A stretch of DNA of 64,000 bases from Oscheius onirici (lineage: Eukaryota; Nematoda; Chromadorea; Rhabditida; Rhabditidae), in NCBI GenBank assembly GCA_932521025.1, contig OW051468.1, positions 682,064-746,063 on the forward strand, written 5' to 3'. Both the position numbers and the translations under genes were made by a program. This document shows positions 34,501 through 44,047 of the stretch, in pieces. Positions within the stretch are counted from its first letter, which is position 1; the number at the start of each line of letters is the position of its first letter. The notes beneath the pieces were generated by a model. The model ran no database searches. It was not told where the DNA came from and saw only the letters and a list, made by a program, of their open reading frames with translations.

Positions 34501-37500
34501 AAAAAAAACATACCCCGGTGGATCCTGGTACCCGTACAGAAACTGATCCTCTCCCAAGACTATGTCCGATACGGTACAGTTACTAGAACAGGAAATGCCC
34601 TGTCTCAGTCCATATGTCGAGGGTCCAGTATACAGATATTTTCCAGCTGGACATTTACAGTGGTATCCTAAGAATGACGTACTGTCAAAGACACATGACG
34701 CGTCCTGGTCACAGAGATGCGTCCCGTCCTGACAGCGGTTCCTAACTGAATAAGAAAAATGGAAATTATATTTTAATTTTTTACGTTCACAGGTCTGATT
34801 GTTTGGGCTACCGATGGCAAAAAAGGGCGCGGAACAGTTACATACTGTAGCTCCATCTAGAACTGTAGGAGTGCCTGGGTAGCAGTACACCTGATTCGAT
34901 GGGACATCTGAACATGTCAATTTTGACTGAAACTGTCTCTATGTCTCTTTCTCTCTCTGTCTCTCTGTCCCTCTGATTCTCAGAATCTCTGACCTTTTGT
35001 ATCTTGAATCTGTCTCTTTCTGTCTCTCCGATTCGCTGACTCTCTAACACTCTGACTTTCGGACTCTCTGACTTTCTGTCCTTTTGATTCTTTGTACCTC
35101 TAACTCTCTGATCTTCCGTCTCTCTGTTTCTCTCGCTGTCTCTGTCTCTTTGACTCTCGGCCCCACTAACTCTCTGTGCCTCTGACTCCCTGACCTTTCG
35201 TCTCTCTTTATCTCTCTGATTCTCTAACTTTGACTCTCTTAATCTCAGACACTGTATCTCTCGGACGATCTGTCCTTCTGACTCTCTATCCCTCTGACTC
35301 TCTGAATCTCTGACTCCCTGTCCCTCTGTCTCATTGACTCTCTGTCTCTCTGAATCTGTTTTTCGGACACACTGTCTCTCTGACTAAGTCTCTCAGTCTC
35401 CCTACTGTATGTATATTAGATCCATAGTAACTTGAACTCACAGACACAGGCAATGTTCGGATTCGTCCAGTTACCATCCATACATGTAGTAGTATTTCCC
35501 TTCAATGAATAGCCAGGAATACAGGTGATGGTTCCATTTTCACCGTATGCATACGTCTGGTTGTCAAATGAGCCGTAGAGGACAGGATAGGCGAGACAGA
35601 CTTTGTCTGAAACAGAGGTTGAAAAGAGACGAATAGACTGAGAGATAGAGAGACAGACAGACTTACCAACAAACTGAAATCCATAGTAGGTCCAGTTTTG
35701 CGTGTAAACTTCACCGCTCTTATATCCGCAAATTCTGAAAAATAAGCCTTTTAAAGGGATAGTCTGGGGGTGACAAAGGTGACAGTCAAGCCAAACAGTG
35801 TATGTTTATTGTTTTGCGGCGCCGCCGTCCGATCTGGCAAGTCAGCGAAGGTTGAGGTCGGTTAGTACCAGTTGTGGGTTCAAATCCTTTCGGGTGAAAA
35901 TCTTTTTTCATTTTATCTTTTGATAGTAAAATGTGGTTTATGAATTCTACGACCCGAATTTCACTATAGTACTAACCGTCCTTAACATGCGCTGACTTGC
36001 CAGATCGGACGGCGAACGATACACGTACACTAGGCATGGGAGCGGGCTTGGGCCGAGACTTGGAAAATTTTTAGAAAAAAGGGGTGTTTTTTGACCAAAA
36101 TGTGCATTTTCTCATCATTTTTAGTGAAAAAGGTCAGCAAAATATAACAATATTACTATTCATCTATTTAGTTCTAAAATACGCTAAAATGCACTGTAAT
36201 ATGACCAGCTTCATTTTACGTTAGGCATGGGAACGATCCGGGTCCAATGGCCAAGTCTGGGGAGCGGGCCCTGGTGGGCCGGCCCGTTCCCATGCCTAAC
36301 GTACACTGTTTGGCTCTTGACCGCCACCTTCGTCACCCTCCGCACTGTCCCTTTAACCAAAAATGAAAGACCATACGCGTAAGCTGTCGCAGGTTTCTTT
36401 CCCTCCGGAGGATCGTAGTCCACTCGTTGTCCAAAACCGAAATCAGATGGCATAGGCTTGCTGGGACTGGCTCCTTTGTGTTCTCCGGGAGGATCACAAG
36501 ATTCTGAACTCTTTTCATGAGAATTTTGGAAACTTCAATCTTACGATGACATTTTGGATCAGGATACCAATCGTATTCGGAATCTGTCAGAGTACAGGTT
36601 ACACTGCATAACCCAGTCTGGTCACAATCAAAAGTAGGACTTGGAAAATAGGTCGGCATGCATCGGAAGGTCAATTTTCCTCCTGCTGTGTAATTGGCAG
36701 CGATTGGGTAGGCAGTCGTGAGCCAGGGAAGAAAACAGACATTCTGTTGACTGTCAGACTGTGATTGGAGAGCCGCGGCAGAGAGGCAGACGTCTGGAGC
36801 GACACTCCACTGTCCACCCATTTGACAGAGGGATGACTCAGCTAGAGATCCTTCCAGACAAGCCAATTCCGAACCAAAAGAGTATGAACCAGTTGGCCAG
36901 TCGCAGTCTGAAGTGAGATTGTTTTGGTTCGTTCAGTATCTCTTTCCCTGTCTCTCAGTCTCTCAACCTCTGCCTCTCTGTCTCTCAGTTTCTGTCTCTG
37001 TCATTCTGTTATTTTGTCATTCTGTCATTCTGTAATTTTGTCGTTCTGTAATTTTGTAATTCTGTCATTCTGTCATTTTGTAATGCTGTCTCTCTGTCCT
37101 CTGTCCTCTGTCCCAATCTCTCACCTTGTGACACCTTAAAACTCATAGTAAACTCCGGAGAAAGCTGCTTGACGCTAAGAGTCACAGAATTCTCGTCCCG
37201 ATAGGAGCATGCCGAACTCAGTCCGAGTTCCTGTGTCTTGGTAACCATTCCGACCGTGTCAGCTCTTGAAGCCACCAGATTATCCACTCTCCAAGTATGT
37301 TTCCGATGTCCGACGAAGGCAAAAGAGAGACAATGAGGTACAAAAGTCGGATTGGGCTGGCAGGGCCAGTGGAGTGACAGAGAACTGACAGTCAGGGGGA
37401 TGACCAGGCAGGTTGATCCAAAGGGGATGACTCTAATCCGAAAAGTTGTCCTGTCCAGACTCGTCCAGGCATCTCGAACTGTCAGAGTGGCTTCAGAAGC

Positions 37501-40371
37501 TGGTATGACCACTGCTTGACTGTGGTCTGTACCAGGAAAACCGAAAGAATAACCAGCTCCTGTGACATTGATCGAGGCAGAGACTGACTTTTCCATTGAC
37601 TCGACCATAAACAGTAAAAACTGTGTCTGGATGGGAGCTGCAGCTTGAAAGGAACAGTCAAAGGGAGTGGTGAGAGAGTCATAGTCAGCCACTCCGTCCA
37701 GAAGAGTACAGGCCGATTTTTCTGGAAATTTACAATAAAAACGCCTCAATGAACTGACCAGCTGAATGAAATCTGATCCTAAACCCTTTTCCAGAGTCTG
37801 TGCTTCTCAGATGGACTGTCACCAACTGGGAATCAGTTCTAGTCGACAGGGTATCTGTCCTGTTCCATGGCAGTTCAATAGCCTCGGAGGCACTGTTGAC
37901 AGAGAGGGAAGAGCTAGGCTCATATCCGTCTATCTAAAATTTTTGTTAAAAAAATTGACGGAAAATTACTGTAAAGGCGACAGTCTTCCCGTCAGCTGCT
38001 TCTAGATCCCATCTGCAAGTCGAGCCTTCTGGATAATTGTCGGGAAATTTCGGAGAACTGAACTCTCCGGAGCCTCTCATCAGTACGTGGCGACAGTCAG
38101 TCTGGAAGATTGTCCCTGTCCCTGTCCCCGTCCCCTACCTGAGAAGAATATCTAGACAGCATCTGTCCACTGGAACTCTCATCCGACCCGTCCAGACAGT
38201 CTCTAAACCCGTCACGGACCGCCGAAGCGGGTATACATCTAGAATTATCCAAACAACGCCATTTATCTGAACCGAGAGAGTAAGAGTCACAGTTTTTCTA
38301 ACCTGGTAGACAGGCAAAAGTCTGACAAAGAATCGGGAGTTGTTCAGAACAGTTGACCAGTCTCCAGCCTACAGTATCTGCACTGGTCAAGTCCAAAGCC
38401 ACACAGTTCTGGTCCGGCTTTTTTCTGGAGAAACTATACTACTTTTGGAAAAAAAAACTCACTGATTGGGTGGCTGGTCGACTGCCCAGAGCGGATTGAA
38501 AGCCGAATCGATGGAATTTAGTGGATTGAGAGACAGAGACGAGTCATTGAGTAGAGTTATTCCCGTCCAGTAGAGATTTGGCCGGACTTTTGAACGAAGA
38601 GATCCGGCAACGAGCCAATTGTCGACGATGGCTGCCACGGCAAAGTGGAGACTAAATTCGAACTCATCAGATTCGTCCAAAATTTTTACTTGGGGGTAAT
38701 CGACCACAAAAAAAAATTATACAGGGTGGCCAGAAATTACGGTAACAGCAGGCGCGCAATTTTTGTATTTTTTGAGTTTTTTCTCAAAGCATTTCTTCTT
38801 TTTCTTTTTTGTATTTAGTATTCCACTTATTTTTGTATAAATTTAAAGCCTAACATGTTACTTTTTTAGAATGACTAAGGCATCAGTACATCGAGGATCT
38901 ATCATCCAGTTACATCGCGAAGGACTTCAGGCGTGTGAGATTGCTAGGCGTCCTAAACTATCAAGAAAGCTTATACCTACTTCTATTCGGCGTATCAATG
39001 AGCTGGGAACAAATGCCGATCGTTTTGGGCGAGGAATACTTGAAACAGTTGTCACCAGAGCCAATATCAAGAAGGTACGCGATAAGCTTCGATACGATCC
39101 ACACTAGGTAAAGGTGAACAGCGCTTACTTTTCGGGTATTTTAAAGCATGAATTACTTCCCTGGGCTTCGGTAATCGCCAATGGACGCTTCAACAAGACG
39201 GAGCTCCAGCTCACAGAGCGATAATTGTCCAAACGTGACTCTCAACAGTCTCTCTAGTCTTTCATTTCATTCCACGAGTGGCCCCCTTCTTCCCCTGGTC
39301 TCAATCCGATGGATTTCTCTGTCTGATCCCTTCTGGAATCGAGAGCATCCAAAAAACCCCATCCAAATGTGGATTCCCTGAAGAGAGCACTGCTCAACGA
39401 GGTGGACTGCGTCTATCTACACGCCACGGTCAACTTCGTCCTCGGGCCTCTTCGAGCCTGTGTCGACGCAGAGGCGGCCATTTTGAGACGTAAACGTGTT
39501 CCTTGTTCATAATTTTGTAATAAACATTCTATATATCGCAAATTGCCATATCACGTTTTTCTTGCTTAGTTGGAGCTTGTTACCGTGTTACCGTAATTAC
39601 TGGCCACCCTGTAGAGAGCTTTTTGGACAGTTTGGATTTTAGGATCGAGGGTTACGGTAACTTTTAATATCATTTCGGGTTACGGTAGCCTTGAAAATCT
39701 TTCCAAAAACGTATATTTTCGCGAAAACTTTTTTCTGTTGGGAGATACAAAAAAAATTTCAACTACAAAAAAAAATTCAGCTCATTGAGATGCATCTTTC
39801 TTTTTTTGAAAAACATATTTTACTCCTTCGCGCAAAAAGTTCTTTCTTCGTTCAAAAAGTTCTAAAAAGTCGACTTTCAAATTTTTGCACTTTTAGTGTA
39901 GTGGTTTTGGAAAATTCACGCTGGAGTGACCAGGGTTCGAGTCCGCCGAGAGGATTTTATTTTTGTGTTTTTTCCCTTTACTTCGGAGGACCCACTCTCA
40001 TGGTTCTGTCACGAAAATTATTGGGTTACTGTACTTTTAGAACAAGCTATGACAAAAAACATACGTACTGACGCCCTTTTTCTCTGATTAAACTAAGGCG
40101 CCAGCTTAAAAGTGTGACTCTTTCAATCCGATTAAGAAACCCACTCTCGATTCCCGCAAAAAACTCCTCCAGACGAAAAATTGAAGCTAATAGCTGAATA
40201 CGGATAAAAACAGGATTCTCCGGCCAGAAACCAGCCGGCTCCGAGTCCATCACACGAATAATCGAATCCGCCGGAATCCCAGTAAAAACTGTAGGGATCG
40301 GCGCGTAAAAATGGGAAAATCCAGAAGAGGAGTAGAAAAATCATCGTTGGGAAGGCATTTGAAGGAATCAC
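22526..40371 (-). CDS. Very large type I membrane protein (CTLD-LDLa-CUB-sushi-EGF-LamG-HYR-GCC2/GCC3-TM)
   Basis: Predicted single-pass cell-surface protein of about 2,600 residues; the nearest designs I know are SVEP1/polydom-like and insect Uninflatable-like proteins, and I cannot assign an orthologue. Exons I read, from the start: 40145-40371, about 40069-40104, 38463-38688, 38303-38424, 38139-38265, 37970-38101, 37759-37933, 37125-37721, 36545-36907, 35667-35734, 35442-35606, 34785-34907, 34514-34745, 33985-34106, 33758-33949, 32469-33263, 32313-about 32420, 31573-31890, 30202-30586, 30013-30166, 29218-29334, 29071-29178, 28807-29034, 27969-28287, 27064-27192, 26692-27024, 26543-26657, 25655-26012, 25452-25615, 24379-24521, 24183-24341, 24011-24144, 23505-23606, 23175-23465, 22925-23130, 22526-22886. 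Two joins are uncertain (exon 2 donor; 32469 to the next exon, where phases do not agree), and a second gene split cannot be excluded. Signal peptide: MIFLLLFWIFPFLRA. Confidence 0.8.
23612..23935. repeat. Family A element (copy 2), intron of large receptor
   Basis: Contains TTTTCCGGCTCTCGTTAGC, the CCTGATCAAGCTCTACAAC arm and its inverse, and ends in a C-rich tract. It fills the intron between two GCC2/GCC3 exons. Confidence 0.8.
24880..25451. repeat. Tandem duplication including an exon-end fragment
   Basis: A unit of about 280 bp with ATCAATCAAAATTAGGATTAG and CTACAGTAATCCGAACAGTA occurs at 24885-25020, 25163-25290 and, partly, 25310-25370. At 25100-25150 it carries a diverged copy of the 3' end and donor of the HYR/sushi exon at 25452-25615. 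Confidence 0.75.
26060..26438. repeat. Family A element (copy 3), intron of large receptor
   Basis: Most complete internal copy: starts GGGCGGTATACCCCC and ends AAAGATACCGCTCC, with both inverted arms and the central CTGTTATCACTGTG-type pair. Confidence 0.85.
27252..27488. repeat. Family B element (copy 2), complete
   Basis: Terminal repeats TAAAACCTCTATTAGAAGCC and GGCTTCTAATAGAGGTTTTA flank ACGCAATTCCGTA / TACGTAATTGCGTA, GGTCAAGACGGC arms and the TTCTGCAAAGTTGTAG hairpin. It is in an intron of the large receptor gene. Confidence 0.9.
28303..28425. repeat. CTGTCT-type simple repeat
   Basis: Intronic run of CTCTCTGTC/AGTCTGTC units in the large receptor gene; the transcript strand reads GACAG(A/G). 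Confidence 0.85.
29525..29980. repeat. Family F element (decayed copy) with tRNA-like module
   Basis: The right part (29830-29970) matches the right arm of the 20777-21330 element (CTCAGACG, AGGTCTCT, GGGTAGACCTA, GGAGTTATGAGC). The minus strand at 29635-29700 reads GATGGCGCAGCGGGTATGGG and GGGTTGGGGTCCCC, again tRNA-like and at the equivalent place. Confidence 0.65.
30870..30905 (-). repeat. tRNA-like 3' fragment
   Basis: The minus strand reads CCCGGGTTCGACTCCCGG, a good T-arm/B-box, with no recognisable 5' half. It is intronic in the large receptor gene. Confidence 0.5.
31916..32306. repeat. CTCTGTCTCTGAGT simple-repeat intron
   Basis: About 390 bp of almost pure CTCTGTCTCTGAGTCTCT units forming the intron between two EGF exons; it contains higher-order repeats of about 170 bp. 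Confidence 0.95.
32764..32998 (-). repeat. Coding minisatellite, 3 x 78 bp
   Basis: Three near-identical 78-bp units in one exon encode SSFGTTFGSTLDSTTGLSSP plus FSTSGS each; shorter 30-bp SSSFGTT(L/S)GG units follow at 32999-33065. This forms a probable O-glycosylated stalk between sushi and EGF modules. Confidence 0.95.
33277..33526. repeat. Family C element (copy 1)
   Basis: TACCGTAAGTATTTGAATAC at the left, ACGCAATTGCGTATGC, the marker block CTGGTAGCCAGGATCCATAT, then TACGTAATTGCGTA and GAATAATGGCGCAGTGCC at the right. Intronic. Confidence 0.75.
33523..33735. repeat. Family C element (copy 2, GAAGCAC-ended subtype)
   Basis: Directly abuts copy 1. Ends TCTAATAGAAGCACCCCTGT and GGAGTGCTTCTATTAGAAG; interior TTGGTAGCTGAGATGTCTAT. 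Same subtype as 60769-60985. Confidence 0.75.
34199..34470. repeat. Family C element (copy 3)
   Basis: Same layout as 33277-33526 with CTGGTAGCCATGATCAATAT and both TACG-AATT-CGTA type motifs. It occupies an intron between two short exons of the large receptor gene. Confidence 0.8.
34933..35402. repeat. Degenerate CTCTGTCTCTCTGA repeat
   Basis: About 470 bp of imperfect CTCTGACTCTCTGTC units filling an intron of the large receptor gene. Confidence 0.9.
35752..36356. repeat. Nested inverted repeats with tRNA-like core
   Basis: Outer arms of about 55 bp (AAGGGATAGTCTGGGGGTGA ... CACCCTCCGCACTGTCCCTT, both with CACTGTTTGGC). Inner arms GCCGTCCGATCTGGCAAGTC at about 35827 and its inverse at about 35996. 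The inner loop holds GTGGGTTCAAATCC, a B box. A further small inverted pair TTAGGCATGGGAACG / GTTCCCATGCCTAAC lies at 36221-36301. Confidence 0.8.
36943..37105. repeat. CTGTC/ATTCTGTC simple repeat
   Basis: Intronic run of TCTCTCAGTCTCT then TCATTCTGTCATTTTGT units in the large receptor gene. Confidence 0.85.
38722..39611 (+). mobile_element. Mariner-type element, internally deleted (copy 1, 890 bp)
   Basis: Terminal repeats CAGGGTGGCCAGAAATTACG and CGTAATTACTGGCCACCCTG, each next to a TA target duplication. An N-terminal helix-turn-helix piece (38871-39107; IIQLHREGLQACEIARR) and a C-terminal piece readable around 39250-39510 (FHEWPPSSPGLNPMDFSVWS, then KPHPNVDSLKRALLNEVDC) remain. The catalytic middle with the first Asp is missing and frames are broken, so it is non-autonomous. 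It lies in the first long intron of the large receptor gene. Confidence 0.95.
38871..39107 (+). pseudogene. Mariner transposase N-terminal remnant
   Basis: Open for 78 residues: MTKASVHRGSIIQLHREGLQ begins a paired-type helix-turn-helix. It stops where the internal deletion begins. It might act as a DNA-binding-only fragment if expressed. Confidence 0.85.
39892..39955 (+). repeat. tRNA-like module
   Basis: AGTGTAGTGGTTTTGG (A-box-like) and CCAGGGTTCGAGTCCGCC (B box) about 30 bp apart, followed by GAGAGGATTTT. The same B-box end recurs at 54028-54093, so this is a dispersed tRNA-derived family. Confidence 0.6.
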
Positions 40372-40436
40372 ACAATTTTCGAACGGGGAAACTGGGCGTC
40401 GGTCTTATCAACGAAATGATAAGGGCGGATGAATCG

Positions 40437-40862
40437 TCAGGGAATATATGTACAGGCTCTGTGTGCGACAAGTGATTCGAGCTCGACTAACACACACTTT
40501 TGGAGAGGCGGGCTTCCAGAGACAGAGAAAACAAACACGGCGCTTTGACCCCTCTTTCTGAGGCTTGACCTGAGGAAAATGATCAGATCCGATAGGGGAA
40601 AAGTGCTGCAAAAGGCTTGGTTGCGGTAGATCCTCCCTTCGCTCAAACTTGTTTTTTTCATTATTTTTTCCAGTTTATCGAGTTCAGCTTGTAAAGCAAC
40701 TCCCAGGTCGTGAAAACTAGCCGAAAATACCATAAAATCGACGCTTGCTCTTTGTAAGCCGTCCTCGGGTATTTTTTGTTCATTTTTGGTAAATTTTCTC
40801 TTCCATGGGCTGCTTTTCAGACTAAATTCATTCAATCTGGAGAAAAATAACCCAGAATTCAT
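40437..40862 (-). CDS. Possible small protein or exon, unrecognised
   Basis: An open frame of 141 codons between asparaginyl-tRNA synthetase and the large receptor gene. The first half is helix-prone (FHDLGVALQAELDKLEKIMK), the second hydrophobic. A TTTTTCTCCAG acceptor lies near its start. I recognise no family; it may be chance or an unannotated 5' exon. Confidence 0.25.
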   Translation of the reverse strand: MNSGLFFSRLNEFSLKSSPWKRKFTKNEQKIPEDGLQRASVDFMVFSASFHDLGVALQAELDKLEKIMKKTSLSEGRIYRNQAFCSTFPLSDLIIFLRSSLRKRGQSAVFVFSVSGSPPLQKCVLVELESLVAHRACTYIP

Positions 40863-41047
40863 TCCGTAATGGAAACAATCAACGATTTCGGACAGAGAGG
40901 ATAACCAGAAAAGGCGTCGTGTAAAGACAACTTGGATAACAATTGTGGAATAAAATTATATGGGGGAAACATCAAAAATTCAGGCTTTTGGAATAAAGTG
41001 TAAGGAAAGGTGGGCCATAGACTAACCAAGAAAAATGGGTTCAAAGT

Positions 41048-44047
41048 TTATGGGGCGCAGCGGCCAATGAAACGGGGATAGAGACAGACGTCGCGGATGT
41101 GATGCGTGTTGGTGAGCCAGCAGATGAAGCGCTCCAGGCCGAGACCGTAGCCTCCGTGCGGAACGGAACCATATTTGCGCTGATCCAAGTACCAGTAGTA
41201 GGGCTTCGAGTCCATTTCTGCGCTCTTGAAGGCCGCCTCGAGCTCGGCCAGGTCCCAGATACGCATCGAGCCGCCGACAATCTCTCCAACTCCTGAAAAT
41301 TGGCGCATTTCTGTGAATTTGACGGGCAAAAATGCACTGGATTTGGCTGCGTATTAGTTACTATTTAACGTTGGATACTCAGCCAAAGATACGCAGTCAA
41401 ATTTTAGCTGCGTATCTTGGCTGAGTATCTAATGTTTTGCATGATACGGTAATAACGTGTTTGTTTAAAAGAAGACGATACCGTAATCACTCAAATTTGT
41501 TACCCAGCAATGAATTTTTGAGCAAATTGCTCCTGTATCAATTTTAGCAAAAATATAGCTAAAAAACGGTACCTGGCATAAGAAGATCGACCGATTCCGT
41601 CAGCGTCCTGTCTTCTGCGCAGCGGGACATGTAGAAGGCCTTGATGCCGCCGGGGAACTTGTTCAAGAGGATCGGGACGCCGATTGTGTCGTTCATTTTG
41701 CGTTCAGCCGCTTCGGCAATGTCTTCGCCGTAGACGAATTTTTCGCCGTGCTCGTTACGGACGTCATGCTCCTGCAGCCATTCGATAGCTTCCTTGTACT
41801 GCATTCTTTTGAACGGCCGGGCCGGCGGCTTGAAATCCTGAAAAATACTAATAATCTGAGAAACAGCACGATTTATAAATTTTGTCTTTTTTATATTTTT
41901 TTTTGACAACTATCTTGCACAAGCTTGAAATATTTAAAAAGAAGAGAAAAACTAACAAAACTGGAACATTTAGGGTCAATTTTCGAGTAAACTAGACATC
42001 CCAGCGTCAGTTTTTTTTCGACTATTTTCGAGAACAATTCCAGGTATTTTTTAACAAACGACACACCAGAATTAGACGAACGGCAGCAAGACCATCCTCT
42101 CTGCTATTTTTAGCAACAACATTTGATCGGAAGCTCGTAAAAATTTTCAAAGTTCGAGGCTCATGAAGACCATTTCCATCAAAAACATGAGAAACTTACG
42201 GGGTTGACGGTAAGGATGAGATCCTTGGCCACGGGATCGGCCAGAATTCGGTCCACCGTGTCGCAGACGAGACTCTCAATTCGGTCCATAAGTTGATCGA
42301 AGGTAATGAACGGGCATTCGGCTTCCACATGTGAATATTCGGCCAAATGGCGGCGAGTTCGCGATTTTTCGGCTCGGTACGACTGAGCGATGCAGTAGAC
42401 ATCTCCGATAGCCGCGTTGCACGTCTCGAGATACAGCTGCGAGGACTGGGTAAGATAGGCCGGCTCGCCGAAGTAGTCAAAACCGAAGAGAGTTGAGCCT
42501 CCTTCTACCTGAAATTTTTGGGGTTTTAGAGGTAAGATGAGGTTTATGGGAATGTTTTTGCCTAAAATATAGCAGTATTTCGATTAAGCTACGTTTTGAA
42601 GCCATAAGGCTCAATTTTTACACTTTCGAGTTCCCGCAATGAAAAATAAACCTGAAAATGGACAAACTTCGTAGCTGCGACTAAGAAGATGCTTACAATA
42701 CGTCAATTCTATCCGTTTTTTTTTTCATAATTTCAACATCAAAAATGGTCTGGAAGTTGCAAAATCGCAAAAAGAACGGCAATTTCTTGTCTGGACCTTT
42801 TCAGATCTTCAAAGCTCTCAAAAAGAAGATGAAGTTGACAGGCAACGACCTCAAGTAGGTCCTCAACAAAATTTCGTCATTTTTTAGCGCCCGATCCGAT
42901 AGCTAGCTTCTTCCGACCTGTTTTATCAAATGATTTTGAAGAGGTGAAGAAGAGACAAAAAATGCGAACCTGAGTCTGTACCATAGTCGGCGGCGCGACC
43001 TCCGTATAACCGGCATGGTAGAAGTGTTCGCGCATGGCTCTCGTCACCGCAGCCCTGATCCGCAGAACACGCGAAGCATTCTCTCCTCGGATCACCAGAT
43101 GTCTGTTGTCGAGCATAATGTCCACGCCGGCTTCTTCGTTCAGCACATTGTCAATTCCGCCGGGCGGAGCGGCGGCGATGAGTTTCCAGTAATCGACGAT
43201 CAGTTCGTGTCCTCCAGGAGCTTGTTTTCCTTCTGGGACCTCTTTCAGCAGGCCGTAAACTTCGATGGAGCTCTCTGTCGTCAGCGTCACGGCTTCATAG
43301 CTCTGGCACTGAAACATGAGGGGTTTAAAAGAATTTCAAGCCAAAAACTCACCAAAGAATCGGTGAGAATGCACTGTAGGAAGCCGGTTCCGTCGCGGAG
43401 AACGAGGAACATGAGCGCCTTGCCCTGACGGCGCATCCGATGAGTCCAAGCCTTGACGTGTATGCGCTTCTCGCGGAAATGGGCTCCCTGGCCGATCTTG
43501 ATGGTGGCCGGAGCCGGCAGCGAATCATCGAAGGTGAAGGTAATCTGAAAAATAATATTTTTAGAAGATCACGGGTTCGGATTCTCTCCTCATTAAATCT
43601 TTTTTGCAAATTTGTTCACAGGCTTCCTTTCCATATGAAGCATCTTTTTAGCTTTAAAACCGGAAAACAAATTAAGAAAATACGCACCTTTCTGGCCTCT
43701 TCAAGAGCAGCCGCCGTGGCGGCTTCGTTCTCCTTCTCACGAGCACCGGCCTTTTCCAATTTCTTCATTTCGGCCTCGTACTTTTTCATGTTCTTCTTTA
43801 GAGCGGCTTTGGCTACGGGCTGCCACGTTTCAGCACCATCTTCGGCTTTTGTTCGCTGCAAAAACTCGCCAGAGTTCTTGCTCAGCAGCATGGCCTAAAA
43901 TTTCTTAATTCTTCTGCCAAAAGTTTGCACAAAATCACACAAAGTTTAGCTTAAAAAAATTACCTTGAACACGGAGGCCAAGGGCTTCTCCTCCGAACCG
44001 TCGTTCTCGTCGCTTCCTCTCTCGGGACAGACGTATAGCTTCGTCAT
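41048..44047 (-). CDS. NARS1: Cytosolic asparaginyl-tRNA synthetase
   Basis: Charges tRNA-Asn with asparagine in the cytoplasm. Seven exons, phases exact: 43964-44047, 43688-43894, 43353-43544, 42970-43308, 42200-42508, 41573-41837, 41048-41292; 546 residues (human 548). [20 protein letters not shown] matches the eukaryotic N-terminal extension, followed by a Lys/Glu-rich coiled stretch, an OB-fold anticodon-binding domain ([20 protein letters not shown]), and the class II core with motif 2 ([20 protein letters not shown]) and motif 3 ([13 protein letters not shown]). The asparagine rather than aspartate call rests on overall similarity to animal NARS1. CAGTTTTTAGG just before the ATG is a possible trans-splice site. 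Confidence 0.96.
41360..41445. repeat. Short hairpin element (family E)
   Basis: GATACTCAGCCAAAGATACGCAG and its near-perfect inverse around AAATTTTAGC, in the last intron of the synthetase gene. A second copy is at 17735-17820 and the arm also appears inside family D elements. Confidence 0.8.

Larger units (their letters stand above)
32313..37721 (-). other. Large receptor: unassigned beta-rich block, sushi domains, S/T-rich repeat stalk
   Basis: 37125-37721 encodes about 200 residues with paired Cys that I cannot place in a family. Sushi/CCP-like exons follow (YTAGGKLTFRCMPTYF; YAYGENGTITCIPGYSL), an EGF-like exon (CQDGTHLCDQDASCVF), another CCP-like exon at 33758-33949, and a CCP piece at the head of 32469-33263. 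That exon then becomes Ser/Thr/Gly-rich (three identical 26-residue units) and ends in an EGF piece (NCANGYCNVSTGQCEC). Confidence 0.65.
37759..40371 (-). other. Large receptor: signal peptide, CTLD, LDLa, CUB block
   Basis: After the signal peptide comes a C-type lectin-like fold (GAGWFLAGESCFYPY, YWTGITLLND, ending CSEQLPILCQTF). An LDL-receptor class A module follows (WRCLDNSRCIPASAVRDG, then DCLDGSDES, with the acidic calcium cage intact), then a CUB domain (FSSPKFPDNYPEG, CRWDLEA). The first long intron contains the mariner copy at 38722-39611 and a tRNA-like module at 39892-39955. Confidence 0.8.

Noticed and set aside
36211-36453. 80-codon minus-strand frame as an extra exon of the large receptor gene
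   Set aside because: About half lies in the terminal repeat of the nested element at 35752-36356, no donor gives the needed phase, and the expected Cys residues are absent.
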